From the NCBI RefSeq assembly GCF_004403985.1, contig NZ_SOHL01000015.1:309019-373018 (forward strand): 64,000 nt of DNA. The letters are read 5' to 3'. Position 1 is the stretch's first letter. Each line of letters begins with the position of its first letter. This DNA comes from Cryobacterium gelidum. Lineage in GTDB: Bacteria; Actinomycetota; Actinomycetes; Actinomycetales; Microbacteriaceae. Below, one piece after another: positions 35,889 to 45,034 of the stretch. The position numbers and the translations under genes were made by a program. The notes beneath the pieces were generated by a model, which saw nothing but the letters and a program-made list of their open reading frames with translations, was not told where the DNA came from and did not search any database.

Positions 35889-35988
35889 GGCATCACCTTA
35901 GTGAGGACTGCCGACGAGCGGTATCGGGGAAGGCGCGGCCGGTCTCGCAGTGCGTGAGACCGTCTCGGCCGCGGGATACGGTTAAGCA

Positions 35989-36648
35989 GTGAACGAAAGC
36001 GTAGTCAACCTGCCAGTGCCCGCGTCGGCTGAGAATCCCACGCCCGAGCGATCCACCTACGGCGTCGGCCCGTGGCCGGGGGAGTGGCCGAGCGAGGACC
36101 GCTACGACTCTGAACTGCTGGAACACGGCGACACCCGCAACGTGATCGACCGCTATCGCTACTGGAACATGGCCGCGATCGTCGCTGACCTGGACGAGCA
36201 CCGTCATCCGTTTCACGTGGCCATTGAGAACTGGCAGCACGACATGAACATCGGTTCGATCGTGCGCAGCGCCAACGCGTTCGGCGCCGACACCGTTCAC
36301 ATCATTGGTCGCCGCCGCTGGAACAAGCGCGGAGCCATGGTCACCGACCGCTACCAGCACGTGCTGCACCACGTGGATGTCGCCGCCTTCGTCGAGTGGT
36401 GTGCCGGTGAATCGCTGCCGGTTATCGCCATCGACAACGTGCCGGGCAGCGTCATCATCGAGACCTTCAACTTTCCCGAACGCTGCGTGCTCTTGTTCGG
36501 CCAAGAAGGTCCCGGGCTGTCGGAGGAGGCCATCGCGGCGGCTGATTCCATCGTCGAAATCAGCCAGTTCGGGTCGACCCGGTCGATCAACGCTTCGGCC
36601 GCAGCGGCCGTCACCATGCATTCCTGGGTGGTGCAGCACCGGTTCTGA
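35989..36648 (+). CDS. SpoU/TrmH family RNA 2'-O-methyltransferase
   Basis: This 219-residue protein has a SPOUT-fold C-terminal part. NWQHDMNIGSIVRSANAFG is motif 1 with the key Asn and Arg. VLLFGQEGPGLSEEAI is motif 2, and STRSINASAAAAVTMHSW is motif 3 of the knotted SAM site. The substrate is a tRNA or rRNA ribose. The N-terminal 50 residues are an extension typical of actinobacterial members. The start is a GTG at 35989. The genes around it are unrelated. Confidence 0.9.
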   Translation: MNESVVNLPVPASAENPTPERSTYGVGPWPGEWPSEDRYDSELLEHGDTRNVIDRYRYWNMAAIVADLDEHRHPFHVAIENWQHDMNIGSIVRSANAFGADTVHIIGRRRWNKRGAMVTDRYQHVLHHVDVAAFVEWCAGESLPVIAIDNVPGSVIIETFNFPERCVLLFGQEGPGLSEEAIAAADSIVEISQFGSTRSINASAAAAVTMHSWVVQHRF

Positions 36649-36690
36649 GATTTTCTGCAGGCGGTGACGGTTTGGCGATAGCGTGACGTT

Positions 36691-37059
36691 ATGACTGCGA
36701 TCACAGACGATCTCCCGGCCCGACTCCTCCACGAAGAAAACGCCGGATGGCAGGCCATTCTCGGCGGTGAGGGCGGCGCGTATTACCAGCGCGAAATGAC
36801 CGACGATGGTCTGATGATCGTGCCCGGCGCCGTCATCACCCGCGATCAGGTCACCGCTTACTTCGACCAGGCTGCACCGTGGGAGAGCTACGGCATATAT
36901 GAGCCAGCCATCATTCGCCTGGGCGGGCATGCCGGAGTCGTGGTCTACCGGGCGGTTGCCCGGCGAGGCGAGGTCGTCGCCGAGTTGAACATTTCGACGA
37001 CCTACCTGTTCGTCAATGGCGGTTGGCGGGTCGCGGCCCGACAGCAGACCCCGGCCTGA
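36691..37059 (+). CDS. NTF2-like/DUF4440 family small protein
   Basis: This 122-residue protein has an N-terminal helix pair (LPARLLHEENAGWQAILGG) followed by beta strands. It contains TDDGLMIVPGAVITRDQV and ends with STTYLFVNGGWRVAARQQTP. The pattern matches SnoaL/DUF4440 cone-fold proteins, which bind small hydrophobic ligands or act as weak hydratases. No catalytic residues can be assigned. It is a separate gene 43 bases after the methyltransferase. Confidence 0.75.
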   Translation: MTAITDDLPARLLHEENAGWQAILGGEGGAYYQREMTDDGLMIVPGAVITRDQVTAYFDQAAPWESYGIYEPAIIRLGGHAGVVVYRAVARRGEVVAELNISTTYLFVNGGWRVAARQQTPA

Positions 37060-37126
37060 CCGGCCCTGTTTGTGGCTCTCGGCCCGGCGCCGGGAGCGAC
37101 CGGCCCCGGGCTTGGTAGGATCGAGT

Positions 37127-37612
37127 GTGACTGGCGACAATTTGATTTCAGAGCCCGAGACCCTTCTTCCCGCAGAACCGGAGGTGCTCGAGGCCTTGCG
37201 CCGAACCGCGAGGAGCGAGATCTCCGCCGTCGCGCAGGTGCACCCGACATCCCCGCTGGCGTGGGCCGAACTGTCCGATGCCACCCACGCGGAGGGCCGC
37301 ATCCTCGAGTCATACGCCTACGCCCGGGTCGGTTATCACCGCGGACTCGACGCCCTGCGCAAGGCCGGCTGGCGCGGACACGGCCCCATTCCCTGGCGCC
37401 ACGAACCCAACCGCGGCGTGCTCCGCGCCCTGTTCGCACTGCGCCGCGGCGCTGCAGAAATTGGCGAGACCGACGAAGTTGCCCGTCTCACGGCCTTTCT
37501 CGCGGATGCCGATGCGAGCGCCATCTCTATCATCGCCACCCTGCACACCGGCAGCCCGGGGTTCGACCCGGCGCCGCCCACCGAAGCTTTTGTTATTCGA
37601 GGAGAAGACTAA
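37127..37612 (+). CDS. DUF3151-like protein upstream of purA
   Basis: This 161-residue protein begins VTGDNLISEPETLLP. It has conserved-looking helices (ARSEISAVAQVHPTSPLAW, SYAYARVGYHRGLDALRKAG, GHGPIPWRHEPNRGVLRALF) as seen in the actinobacterial DUF3151 family. The GTG at 37127 follows TAGGA and gives the usual length. The frame extends to 37016 but overlaps the previous gene. Its stop abuts the purA ATG, so it is probably co-translated with purA. The function is unknown. Confidence 0.8.
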   Translation: MTGDNLISEPETLLPAEPEVLEALRRTARSEISAVAQVHPTSPLAWAELSDATHAEGRILESYAYARVGYHRGLDALRKAGWRGHGPIPWRHEPNRGVLRALFALRRGAAEIGETDEVARLTAFLADADASAISIIATLHTGSPGFDPAPPTEAFVIRGED

Positions 37613-38899
37613 ATGCCCGCGATCGTACTCATCGGTGCCCAGTGGGGCGACGAGGGCAAGGGAAAGGCGACCGACCTGCTCGGCAGTCGGGTCGACTATG
37701 TCGTCAAGTTCAACGGCGGTAACAACGCCGGACACACCGTCGTCGTCGGCGACGAGAAGTATGCGCTGCACCTGCTGCCGTCGGGCATTCTGAGCCCCGG
37801 CGTCACCCCGGTCATCGCCAACGGCGTCGTCGTCGACGTCGAGGTTTTGTTCGAAGAACTCGACGCCCTCTCCGGGCGCGGCGTCGACGTCTCCCGGCTC
37901 AAGGTCAGCCTCAACGCGCACGTCATCACCGCCTACCACCGCACCCTCGACAAGGTCACCGAACGTTTCCTGGGTAAGCGCCAGATCGGCACCACCGGGC
38001 GGGGCATCGGCCCGGCGTACGCCGACAAGATCAACCGCGTCGGCATCCGCGTGCAAGACCTGTTCGACGAGAACATCTTGCGGCAAAAGGTCGAGGGAGC
38101 CCTCGACCAGAAGAACCACATGCTGGTCAAGGTCTACAACCGCCGCGCCATCGAGGCCGAAGAGATCGTCACCGAGCTGCTCAGCTACGCCGAACGCCTG
38201 CGTCCGATGGTTGCCGACACCGCCCTGCTGTTGCACCAGGCCCTGAACGCCGGCAAGACCGTGTTGTTCGAGGGCGGCCAGGCCACCATGCTCGACGTCG
38301 ACCACGGCACTTACCCCTTCGTCACCTCGTCGAACGCCACCTCGGGTGGCGCGGTGACCGGTTCCGGCATCGCCCCGAACCGTATCGACCGGGTCATCGC
38401 CGTGGTCAAGGCCTACACGACCCGGGTCGGCAGCGGTCCCTTCCCCACCGAGCTGTTCGACGAATCAGGCGAATACCTGCGCGCCAACGGCTTTGAGTTC
38501 GGCACCACCACCGGCCGCCCGCGCCGCTGCGGCTGGTACGACGCCCCGATCGCCCGCTACACCGCGCGCATCAACGGCGTCACCGACTTCGTGCTGACCA
38601 AGCTCGACGTACTAACCGGCCTCACCGAGATTCCGGTCTGCGTGGCCTACTCGGTCGACGGCGTGCGTGTCGAAGAAGTACCGGTCTCGCAGAGCGACTT
38701 CCACCACGCCATTCCGATCTACGAGAACTTCCCTGGCTGGACCGAGGACATCACCGGCGTGCGCACGTTCGAGGAGTTGCCCCAGGCGGCGCAGGACTAC
38801 GTACTCGCCGTCGAGTCGATGAGCGGATCGCGAGTGTCGGCGATCGGTGTCGGTCCCGACCGTGAAGCCATCGTGGTGCGTCACGATCTGATCGACTGA
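37613..38899 (+). CDS. purA: Adenylosuccinate synthetase
   Basis: This 428-residue protein starts [21 protein letters not shown] (the GTP-binding loop with the catalytic Asp). It continues with NNAGHT (the catalytic His), [32 protein letters not shown] and VGSGPFPTE. It makes adenylosuccinate from IMP, aspartate and GTP, the first committed step to AMP. It is full length with no anomalies and follows the DUF3151-like gene without a gap. Confidence 0.96.
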   Translation: MPAIVLIGAQWGDEGKGKATDLLGSRVDYVVKFNGGNNAGHTVVVGDEKYALHLLPSGILSPGVTPVIANGVVVDVEVLFEELDALSGRGVDVSRLKVSLNAHVITAYHRTLDKVTERFLGKRQIGTTGRGIGPAYADKINRVGIRVQDLFDENILRQKVEGALDQKNHMLVKVYNRRAIEAEEIVTELLSYAERLRPMVADTALLLHQALNAGKTVLFEGGQATMLDVDHGTYPFVTSSNATSGGAVTGSGIAPNRIDRVIAVVKAYTTRVGSGPFPTELFDESGEYLRANGFEFGTTTGRPRRCGWYDAPIARYTARINGVTDFVLTKLDVLTGLTEIPVCVAYSVDGVRVEEVPVSQSDFHHAIPIYENFPGWTEDITGVRTFEELPQAAQDYVLAVESMSGSRVSAIGVGPDREAIVVRHDLID

Positions 38900-38909
38900 T
38901 CTGAATCGC

Positions 38910-38935
38910 CGGCCGGCCGCTAATTCGGCCGGTCG
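38910..38935 (+). terminator. Hairpin terminator after purA
   Basis: Ten-base GC-rich arms at 38910-38919 and 38926-38935 pair with one G-T wobble around a six-base AT-rich loop. It lies 10 bases after the purA stop, with no T run, in keeping with actinobacterial I-shaped terminators. Confidence 0.6.
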
Positions 38936-38981
38936 CCGCAATCGGGAACAATTCCTCACTTTTACCTGTCACACTGGGCGA

Positions 38982-39737
38982 GTGAACGCCGTGAGACCCC
39001 ATTCCCTGACCCTGACCGGTCGTTTTGTGCAGCTGCAACCGCTCGGAAGTGCGGTGCTGCCCGACTTGGCGCGCGCCATCGCGCACCCGGAGGTGTTCGC
39101 GGCCGGCTTCGGCGGCGGCCCCGCTGCCCTGCACCGCGATGTTGACGGCTTCGTCAAATGGGCGCATGACTACTTTCAATGGGAAGGCCTGCCCTACGTG
39201 GTGCGGCTGCTCCGCGGCCCGAACGACGGCGACGTCGTCGGCACCACGACCTTCGGTGACATCGACGTCGCCAACGAATCTGGCCACGTCGGGTGGACCG
39301 CCTACGACCCCCGCGTCTGGGGCACCGCCGTCAATGCCGAAACCAAACTGCTCGTGCTCGGCAACGCCTTCGAGAACGGCTTTGGCCGGATCGAACTGCA
39401 AACGGATGCCATCAACGCGCGTTCCCGTGCCGCTATCCTCGGCATCGGCGCCACGTACGAGGGCATCCTGCGCCGCGATCGTCGCCGCGCCGACGGCACC
39501 TGGCGCGACAGCGCCGTCTACTCCATCCTCGCCGACGAGTGGCCGACCGTGCGCGCCGGGCTGCAGGCTCGCCTCGATGCGTTCGAGGGCAGGTTCGTGG
39601 CGTACCGGAGCCGGCGACCGACCGGCCCAGCCGGCACCATCAGCGGTGGCGGCCCGCGAGGCGATAACCGCGGCAGCCCGGAGGCCGTGAACGGAACCGA
39701 TCTGGAACGCGACATCGAGGCCGACACCACGCAGTAG
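38982..39737 (+). CDS. GNAT family acetyltransferase (RimJ/RimL-like)
   Basis: This is a 251-residue protein. SGHVGWTAYDPRVWGTAVN and the following LVLGNAFENGFGRIELQTDAINARSRAAI correspond to the acetyl-CoA-binding core; AAILGIGATYEGILRRD and the arginine-rich end follow. The protein ends in a charged tail (about 40 residues) with no motif. The start is GTG at 38982. The substrate could be a small molecule or a protein N-terminus. Confidence 0.85.
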   Translation: MNAVRPHSLTLTGRFVQLQPLGSAVLPDLARAIAHPEVFAAGFGGGPAALHRDVDGFVKWAHDYFQWEGLPYVVRLLRGPNDGDVVGTTTFGDIDVANESGHVGWTAYDPRVWGTAVNAETKLLVLGNAFENGFGRIELQTDAINARSRAAILGIGATYEGILRRDRRRADGTWRDSAVYSILADEWPTVRAGLQARLDAFEGRFVAYRSRRPTGPAGTISGGGPRGDNRGSPEAVNGTDLERDIEADTTQ

Positions 39738-39833
39738 GGGCGCCGTGCAATGTTCGTCGCTTGCATTCGGAGCTTTGTGAAGGTTGTGCTCACTCGGGTC
39801 GGTGCTCGACACCGCCCGCTATAGGCTCGGAGC

Positions 39834-40826
39834 GTGCCTTCATCGCCTGCCGCCAGCAAGAGCCTCGTTACCCTGCAATTCCTCGGGATGGGGCTGATCT
39901 GGGGCTCCAGTTTTCTGTTCATGAAGATCGCCCTGGACGGCGTCAGTTTTGGTCAGATCGCGTGGTCGCGTCTCGTGCTGGGCGGCCTGACTCTCGGACT
40001 CATCGTGTTGCTCAACCGGCCGCGCATCGGCACCGCGCCGGTGCTGCCGCGGGAGGGGGTGGTCTGGCTGCACTTCCTCGTGATTGCCGTCAGCGGATGC
40101 GTGATTCCGCACCTGCTCTTCGCCTGGGCCGAGCAGTACGTTTCGTCGAGCTTGGCCAGCATCTACAACGCGGTCACGCCGATCATGACGGCGCTCATGG
40201 CCACCCTGGCGTTTCGGGTGGAGAAGCTCGTGCGTGCCCAGGTTGTCGGCGTCGTGCTCGGCATAGTCGGCGTCGTCGTCATCATCGGTCCGTGGCAGTA
40301 TTCCTCGCTCACCGGTGACCTGTGGGGCCAGCTCGCCTGCCTCGGCGCGGCGGTCTGCTACGGCTTCACCTTCGGCTACACCCGTCGTTTTCTAAGCGGC
40401 CGGCCGATCGCCGCGTCGACGTTTGCCTTTCTCAACATCGGCATTGCCGGCGGAATCATGCTGCTGCTGACACCGGTGCTGGCCTGGAGCCCGGTGGAGC
40501 TGACCGGTCCGATCGTGCTGTGTCTCCTGGCGTTGGGCGTGCTCGGCACCGGCGTCGCCTACATCTGGAACATCAATGTGCTGCGCGCCTGGGGCCCGAC
40601 CAACGCGTCGACGGTGACTTATGTGACGCCCGTGGTCGGCGTGGTGCTGGGGGTGCTCGTGCTCGGCGAAACATTCTCCTGGCATGAGCCGACCGGGGCA
40701 CTGCTGGTGCTGCTCGGCATTGTGCTCACGCAGAAACGGTTGCGGCTCGGGTCATTCGGGCTCGGAGGCCGGGAGGCGGCGGCATCCGTGGAAACCAGTG
40801 ATGGTCGGGGGCATGCATTATCGTGA
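39834..40826 (+). CDS. EamA/DMT family transporter
   Basis: This 330-residue protein has ten helices in two EamA repeats. The first starts FLGMGLIWGSSFLFMKIAL and the second LWGQLACLGAAVCYGFTFGY. Both end in PVVGVVLGVLVLGE-like segments before the last helices. It is probably a metabolite or drug exporter. A GTG at 39834 is the start. The stop lies 4 bases before the chorismate mutase start, so the two are co-transcribed. Confidence 0.88.
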   Translation: MPSSPAASKSLVTLQFLGMGLIWGSSFLFMKIALDGVSFGQIAWSRLVLGGLTLGLIVLLNRPRIGTAPVLPREGVVWLHFLVIAVSGCVIPHLLFAWAEQYVSSSLASIYNAVTPIMTALMATLAFRVEKLVRAQVVGVVLGIVGVVVIIGPWQYSSLTGDLWGQLACLGAAVCYGFTFGYTRRFLSGRPIAASTFAFLNIGIAGGIMLLLTPVLAWSPVELTGPIVLCLLALGVLGTGVAYIWNINVLRAWGPTNASTVTYVTPVVGVVLGVLVLGETFSWHEPTGALLVLLGIVLTQKRLRLGSFGLGGREAAASVETSDGRGHALS

Positions 40827-40830
40827 AAGC

Positions 40831-41232
40831 ATGGCCGTATACGAGGAACTACCCGCCGACGCCGACGCGGCTGCGATAGCGCAGCTGCACAGCATTCGCG
40901 AGAGCATCGACAACATCGACGCTGCCCTCATCCACCTGCTGGCCGAGCGGTTTAAATTCACGCAGCAGGTGGGTCGGCTCAAGGCGGCCCACGGGCTTCC
41001 CGCCGCCGACCCGGCGCGCGAACTCCTGCAGATCGACCGCCTGCGCGGCCTCGCCGAAGACGCCCACCTCGACCCGGCTTTCGCGGAGAAATTCCTGAAT
41101 TTCATCATCGCCGAGGTGATTCATCACCATGTGAAGATCGCCGGCGGCGAATCGGTGGCCCCGGTGCGTGCTGCGGGCGGGGCGGTGCACCCGACGCCGC
41201 ATCCGCCGACCGCGGCCAGCGCGGCCTCGTGA
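40831..41232 (+). CDS. Chorismate mutase (AroQ class)
   Basis: This 133-residue protein has the helical AroQ mutase. LHSIRESIDNIDAALIHLLAER gives helix 1 with the active-site Arg (LHSIRESIDNIDAALIHLL is the visible core). FKFTQQVGRLKAAHGLPAAD follows with Lys/Arg, then a last helix with FLNFIIAEVIHHHV. It converts chorismate to prephenate. The tail is Pro/Ala-rich. The ATG at 40831 is used here, although an ATG at 40813 is in frame with a G-rich upstream. No other aromatic pathway gene is adjacent. Confidence 0.85.
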   Translation: MAVYEELPADADAAAIAQLHSIRESIDNIDAALIHLLAERFKFTQQVGRLKAAHGLPAADPARELLQIDRLRGLAEDAHLDPAFAEKFLNFIIAEVIHHHVKIAGGESVAPVRAAGGAVHPTPHPPTAASAAS

Positions 41233-41242
41233 TCGTCGGTCT

Positions 41243-42184
41243 GTGACCGTGCGCTGGCACCCGCACTCGCTGCCCGACCAGGCCGGCAAGACCTTCGTCG
41301 TCACCGGCGCCAACGCCGGGCTCGGCTACTTCACGAGCGAGCAGCTCGCCGGCACGGGCGCCCACGTCGTGCTCGCCTGCCGCGACGAGTCGAAAGCGAA
41401 TGCCGCGGCGGCGGCCATTCGCGCCCGCGTGGCCGGGGCATCCGTTTCTGTGTTGCATCTCGATGTGGCCGACCTGAACTCGGTCGCGCGGGCCGGGGAG
41501 ACCCTCGGTGCACTGCCGCAGCTCGATGGACTTATTCTGAACGCCGGAATGGTGCACCCGCCGACCGACCGGGCGGTGAGCCTCGACGGCAACGAGCTCG
41601 TCTTCGCCACCAACTATCTGGGGCATGTGGCGCTGACGGCGGCTGCCTTGCCCGCGCTGCTGCGCACGCCAAAGAGCCGGGTCGTGTCACTGGGTTCGTT
41701 GATCTCCCGGCTGATGGATTCGGCGCTCGATGACTTGCAGTTGGAGACGACCTACAGCGGGTGGAAGGCTTATGCGCAGTCCAAGATTGCGATGCAGGTG
41801 TTCGGGTTCGAGCTCGACCGGCGGTTGCGGGCCGCGGGCGTCGGCGGGGCCAGCGGGGTGTCGTCGCTGGTCGCGCATCCGGGATATTCCATTTCGGGGT
41901 TGACCCCCGGCATCCGTTCGGTCAATGACGTCTCGCCCCGCAAACGCGTGATCGACACGCTGCAAGCACTGGTCGGCGCTCAGGGCAAGCATCGTGGCGC
42001 GTGGCCGACCGTGCGTGCCGCCATCGACCCTGCGGCCCACGGCGGCCAATACTTCGGCCCGAGCTTGCTGTTGCGCGGCCGTCCGGTCACCCAACCCGCC
42101 ACCCGAACCTCGCGCGATCGCTCCATCGCCGAGAACCTGTTCGGGAGAACCGCTGGGCTGTTGGGCGCCCCGTTCCCCCTCTAG
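41243..42184 (+). CDS. Short-chain dehydrogenase/reductase
   Basis: This 313-residue SDR has the cofactor motif VVTGANAGLGYF, the LHLDVADLNSV segment, LILNAGMVHPP, the NYLGHVALTA helix and SLGSLIS with the catalytic Ser. The active-site Tyr-x3-Lys is in AYAQSKIAMQ. The length and motifs resemble retinol-dehydrogenase-like actinobacterial SDRs. I chose the GTG at 41243 because the frame before it is not protein-like. The substrate is unknown. It is convergent with purL. Confidence 0.88.
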   Translation: MTVRWHPHSLPDQAGKTFVVTGANAGLGYFTSEQLAGTGAHVVLACRDESKANAAAAAIRARVAGASVSVLHLDVADLNSVARAGETLGALPQLDGLILNAGMVHPPTDRAVSLDGNELVFATNYLGHVALTAAALPALLRTPKSRVVSLGSLISRLMDSALDDLQLETTYSGWKAYAQSKIAMQVFGFELDRRLRAAGVGGASGVSSLVAHPGYSISGLTPGIRSVNDVSPRKRVIDTLQALVGAQGKHRGAWPTVRAAIDPAAHGGQYFGPSLLLRGRPVTQPATRTSRDRSIAENLFGRTAGLLGAPFPL

Positions 42185-42210
42185 CCTCTCCTTCCGGCGG
42201 GAGCTGGAAA

Positions 42211-44517
42211 CTAGGCGAAAGCGGCGGGGAGGGTGGTGCGGTGTCGATTGTGCATCTCCGGCAGTGAGGCCGCGAAGACGTCCTGAACCTCGAGGGCGTG
42301 CAGGGTGACGTCGGTCACGCCGATGCGCAGCACCGGAATGTAGCGGCCGGCACACAAGCCGAGAAACTTTACGTCGTCTTCGCGCGGCACGCTTACGATG
42401 ACGCGACCGGCCGACTCCGAGAACAGGGCAGTGGATGCGTCCACCCCGTCCCGATCCAGAATGTCACCGAGCCAGACCCGAGCGCCCACACCGAAGCGCA
42501 TCACGGCTTCGGCGAGGGCCTGGGCGAGCCCACCCTCGCTGAGGTCATGGGCGCTGTCGATGAGGGCTTCCTTCGATGCGGCGTGCAGCAGCCCGGCGAG
42601 GGCCTTCTCCCGGCCGAGATCCACAACCGGCGGACGACCACCGAGGTGGTTGTGCACGACACCGGCCCAGGCCGAGCCGTCGAGTTCGAGGCGGGTCTCA
42701 CCGAGCAGATAGATGTTGTGCCCGTCGTCCTGCCAGCCGCTCGGGATGCGGCGGGCGACGTCGTCGATCACGCCGAGCACGGCGACGACCGGGGTGGGGT
42801 GAATCGGCTGGTCGCCGGTCTGGTTGTAGAACGAGACGTTGCCGCCGGTGACCGGGATCTCCAGCTCGAGGCATCCGTCGGCGAGAGCCGTTACGGCCTC
42901 ACGGAACTGCCACATGACCTCGGGGTTCTCGGGGGAGCCGAAATTGAGGCAGTCGCTGACGCCGGCCGGGATCGCGCCGGTCGCGGCGACGTTGCGATAG
43001 GCCTCGGCGAGGGCGAGCTGCGCGCCGCGGTACGGGTCGAGCTGGCAGTAGCGGCCGTTCGCGTCGGTGGCGATGGCGAAACCGAGGCCGCTTTCTTCGT
43101 CGACGCGGATCATTCCACCGTCGTCGGGAAAAGCCAGCGCCGTGTTGCCCTGTACGTAGTGGTCGTACTGGTCGGTGATCCAGCTCGGGTCGGCGAGGTT
43201 GGGCGAGCCGAGCAGGTCGAGGAACTGCTCTCGCAGGGTCTCGCCGTCGAGCGCACGCGGCAGCACGGAGGCAGTGTCGGCCTGCAGGGCGTCGATCCAG
43301 GTCGGGTAGGCGAGCGGGCGCTCGTAGACCGGGCCATCGACGGCGACGGTGCGTGGCAGTACGTTGACGATTTCTTCGCCGTGCCAGTTGATGATCAACC
43401 GGCCGGTATCGGTGACCTCGCCGAGCACGCTGGTCTCGACGTCCCACTTCTTGGTAACGGCGAGAAAGCCCTCGAGCTTTTCGGGCGTGACGATCGCCAT
43501 CATGCGCTCCTGGCTCTCGCTCATGAGAATCTCTTCGGCGGTGAGCGTGGGGTCGCGCAGCAGCACCTTCTCGAGTTCGATGAACATGCCACCGTCGCCG
43601 TTGGAGGCGAGTTCGCTGGTCGCGCACGAGATACCCGCCGCGCCGAGGTCCTGGATTCCCTCGACGAGTTTGCCCGCAAACAGTTCGAGGCAGCACTCGA
43701 TGAGCACCTTCTCGGCGAACGGGTCGCCGACCTGCACCGCGGGGCGCTTGGTGGGCCCGCCGGCGCTGAACGTGTCCGAAGCGAGAATGGATGCCCCGCC
43801 GATGCCGTCGCCGCCGGTGCGGGCTCCAAACAACACGACCTGGTTGCCGACGCCGCGGGCGTTGGCAAGGTGCAGGTCTTCGTGGCGGAGCACGCCAACC
43901 GAGAGAGCGTTGACGAGCGGGTTGCCTTGGTAGACCCGGTCGAACACGGTTTCGCCGCCAATATTGGGCAGGCCGAGGCAGTTGCCGTAGAAGCTGATGC
44001 CCGAGACCACGCCGTGTACGACGCGGGCGGTATCGGGGTCGTTGATATCGCCGAAGCGGAGGGCATCCATCACGGCGACCGGGCGGGCGCCCATCGAGAT
44101 GATGTCGCGCACGATGCCGCCGACGCCGGTCGCAGCGCCCTGGAACGGTTCGATGTAAGAGGGGTGGTTGTGCGATTCGATCTTGAACGTGACCGCCCAG
44201 CCCTCGCCGACGTCAAGCACACCGGCGTTTTCGCCCATGCCGACCATGAGGTTTTTCTTCATGGCGGGGGTGACCTTGTCGCCGAACTGGCGCAGGTACA
44301 TCTTCGAGCTCTTATAAGAGCAGTGCTCGCTCCACATGACTGAGTACATGGCGAGCTCGCCGCTCGTCGGGCGGCGGCCCAGAATGTCGCGGATCTTCGC
44401 GTACTCATCGGCCTTGAGCCCGAGAGCGCCGTAGGGCTGCTCCTTCTCGGGCGTCGCAATGGCGTTGGAAACGGTGTCGGCGACGCCGTGGGAAGAAGTT
44501 TTGGAAACAGCGTTCAC
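42211..44517 (-). CDS. purL: Phosphoribosylformylglycinamidine synthase, large subunit
   Basis: This is a 768-residue PurL of the small-PurL type, which works with PurQ and Pur[20 protein letters not shown] is the N-terminal signature. The ATP-binding [20 protein letters not shown] and the second half, with [13 protein letters not shown], are also typical. It makes FGAM from FGAR using glutamine-derived ammonia and ATP. I chose the GTG at 44517 because GGGGAGA precedes it; the frame continues to 44814 through a repeat. No purQ or purS is adjacent in the window. Confidence 0.95.
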   Translation of the reverse strand: MNAVSKTSSHGVADTVSNAIATPEKEQPYGALGLKADEYAKIRDILGRRPTSGELAMYSVMWSEHCSYKSSKMYLRQFGDKVTPAMKKNLMVGMGENAGVLDVGEGWAVTFKIESHNHPSYIEPFQGAATGVGGIVRDIISMGARPVAVMDALRFGDINDPDTARVVHGVVSGISFYGNCLGLPNIGGETVFDRVYQGNPLVNALSVGVLRHEDLHLANARGVGNQVVLFGARTGGDGIGGASILASDTFSAGGPTKRPAVQVGDPFAEKVLIECCLELFAGKLVEGIQDLGAAGISCATSELASNGDGGMFIELEKVLLRDPTLTAEEILMSESQERMMAIVTPEKLEGFLAVTKKWDVETSVLGEVTDTGRLIINWHGEEIVNVLPRTVAVDGPVYERPLAYPTWIDALQADTASVLPRALDGETLREQFLDLLGSPNLADPSWITDQYDHYVQGNTALAFPDDGGMIRVDEESGLGFAIATDANGRYCQLDPYRGAQLALAEAYRNVAATGAIPAGVSDCLNFGSPENPEVMWQFREAVTALADGCLELEIPVTGGNVSFYNQTGDQPIHPTPVVAVLGVIDDVARRIPSGWQDDGHNIYLLGETRLELDGSAWAGVVHNHLGGRPPVVDLGREKALAGLLHAASKEALIDSAHDLSEGGLAQALAEAVMRFGVGARVWLGDILDRDGVDASTALFSESAGRVIVSVPREDDVKFLGLCAGRYIPVLRIGVTDVTLHALEVQDVFAASLPEMHNRHRTTLPAAFA

Positions 44518-44621
44518 GTGTGGAATTCTCCCCGAGATAGCGGATGCTTGACCGGGCAAGTCTACCGGTCGCCCCGACCCCGCCTGCAGGCAGTGTGAAT
44601 TAGCGCGTGTATTGAGTAGAT

Positions 44622-44669
44622 GGTGTCGTGGTGTCGTGGTGTCGTGGTGTCGTGGTGTCGTGGTGTCGC
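44622..44669. repeat. Six tandem copies of an 8-base unit
   Basis: GGTGTCGT is repeated from 44622 to 44669, with the last unit changed at one base. It lies 104 bases upstream of the purL start. The unit length is not a multiple of three, so it is not consistent with translation. It is likely prone to slippage. Confidence 0.9.
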
Positions 44670-45034
44670 CGGCGCACTGGCTTGCGCTGTAGAGTTCAGC
44701 GCTTTGCGCGGTGGTGTCTTCGCCCCGCCGGTGGACCCCGACCAGGTACTTCTTTCTGCGCCCCGCACCCGACCGTCCGCAGGCTGCTCGACGACGGTGA
44801 ACCCGGGCGGCCATTCACCGACTGAGCGCCACGGGTTCAGTTCGCGGGTGTTTGTCGGTCCGGTGGGTGTCAGGGGCCGTTGCGGTGATGAAGCGGCGCC
44901 CCGGTGCATGGCTGCGGGACCTTTCTCAGCCTAGGCCGATTGCCTTTGGTATTCTGAGGAAATAATGGACCCTGATAAACCCTCGCCCCTTTCATCGCAT
45001 CTCCGCACAACGTCCCCGAATTTGAGGGGGCCAC
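44670..45034. other. Intergenic region between the 8-base repeat and the CNNM/CBS operon
   Basis: No convincing gene is present on either strand. The frames that stay open are arginine/proline-rich and match no family. A weak hairpin (CCCC arm at 45014-45017, GGGG arm downstream) lies just before the 45035 start and would overlap its ribosome-binding site. The promoter of the 45035 operon must lie here. Confidence 0.5.

Noticed and set aside
42298..44343. 681-codon open frame on the plus strand
   Set aside because: It is antisense to purL and has no motif or ribosome-binding site.
44518..44814. Upstream extension of the purL frame
   Set aside because: It crosses the 8-base repeat and lacks family similarity. 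The GTG at 44517 has a clear ribosome-binding site.
44620..44934. Open frames over the 8-base repeat
   Set aside because: The repeat gives Trp/Cys/Arg runs ([15 protein letters not shown]) that are translation artefacts of the repeat, not a protein.
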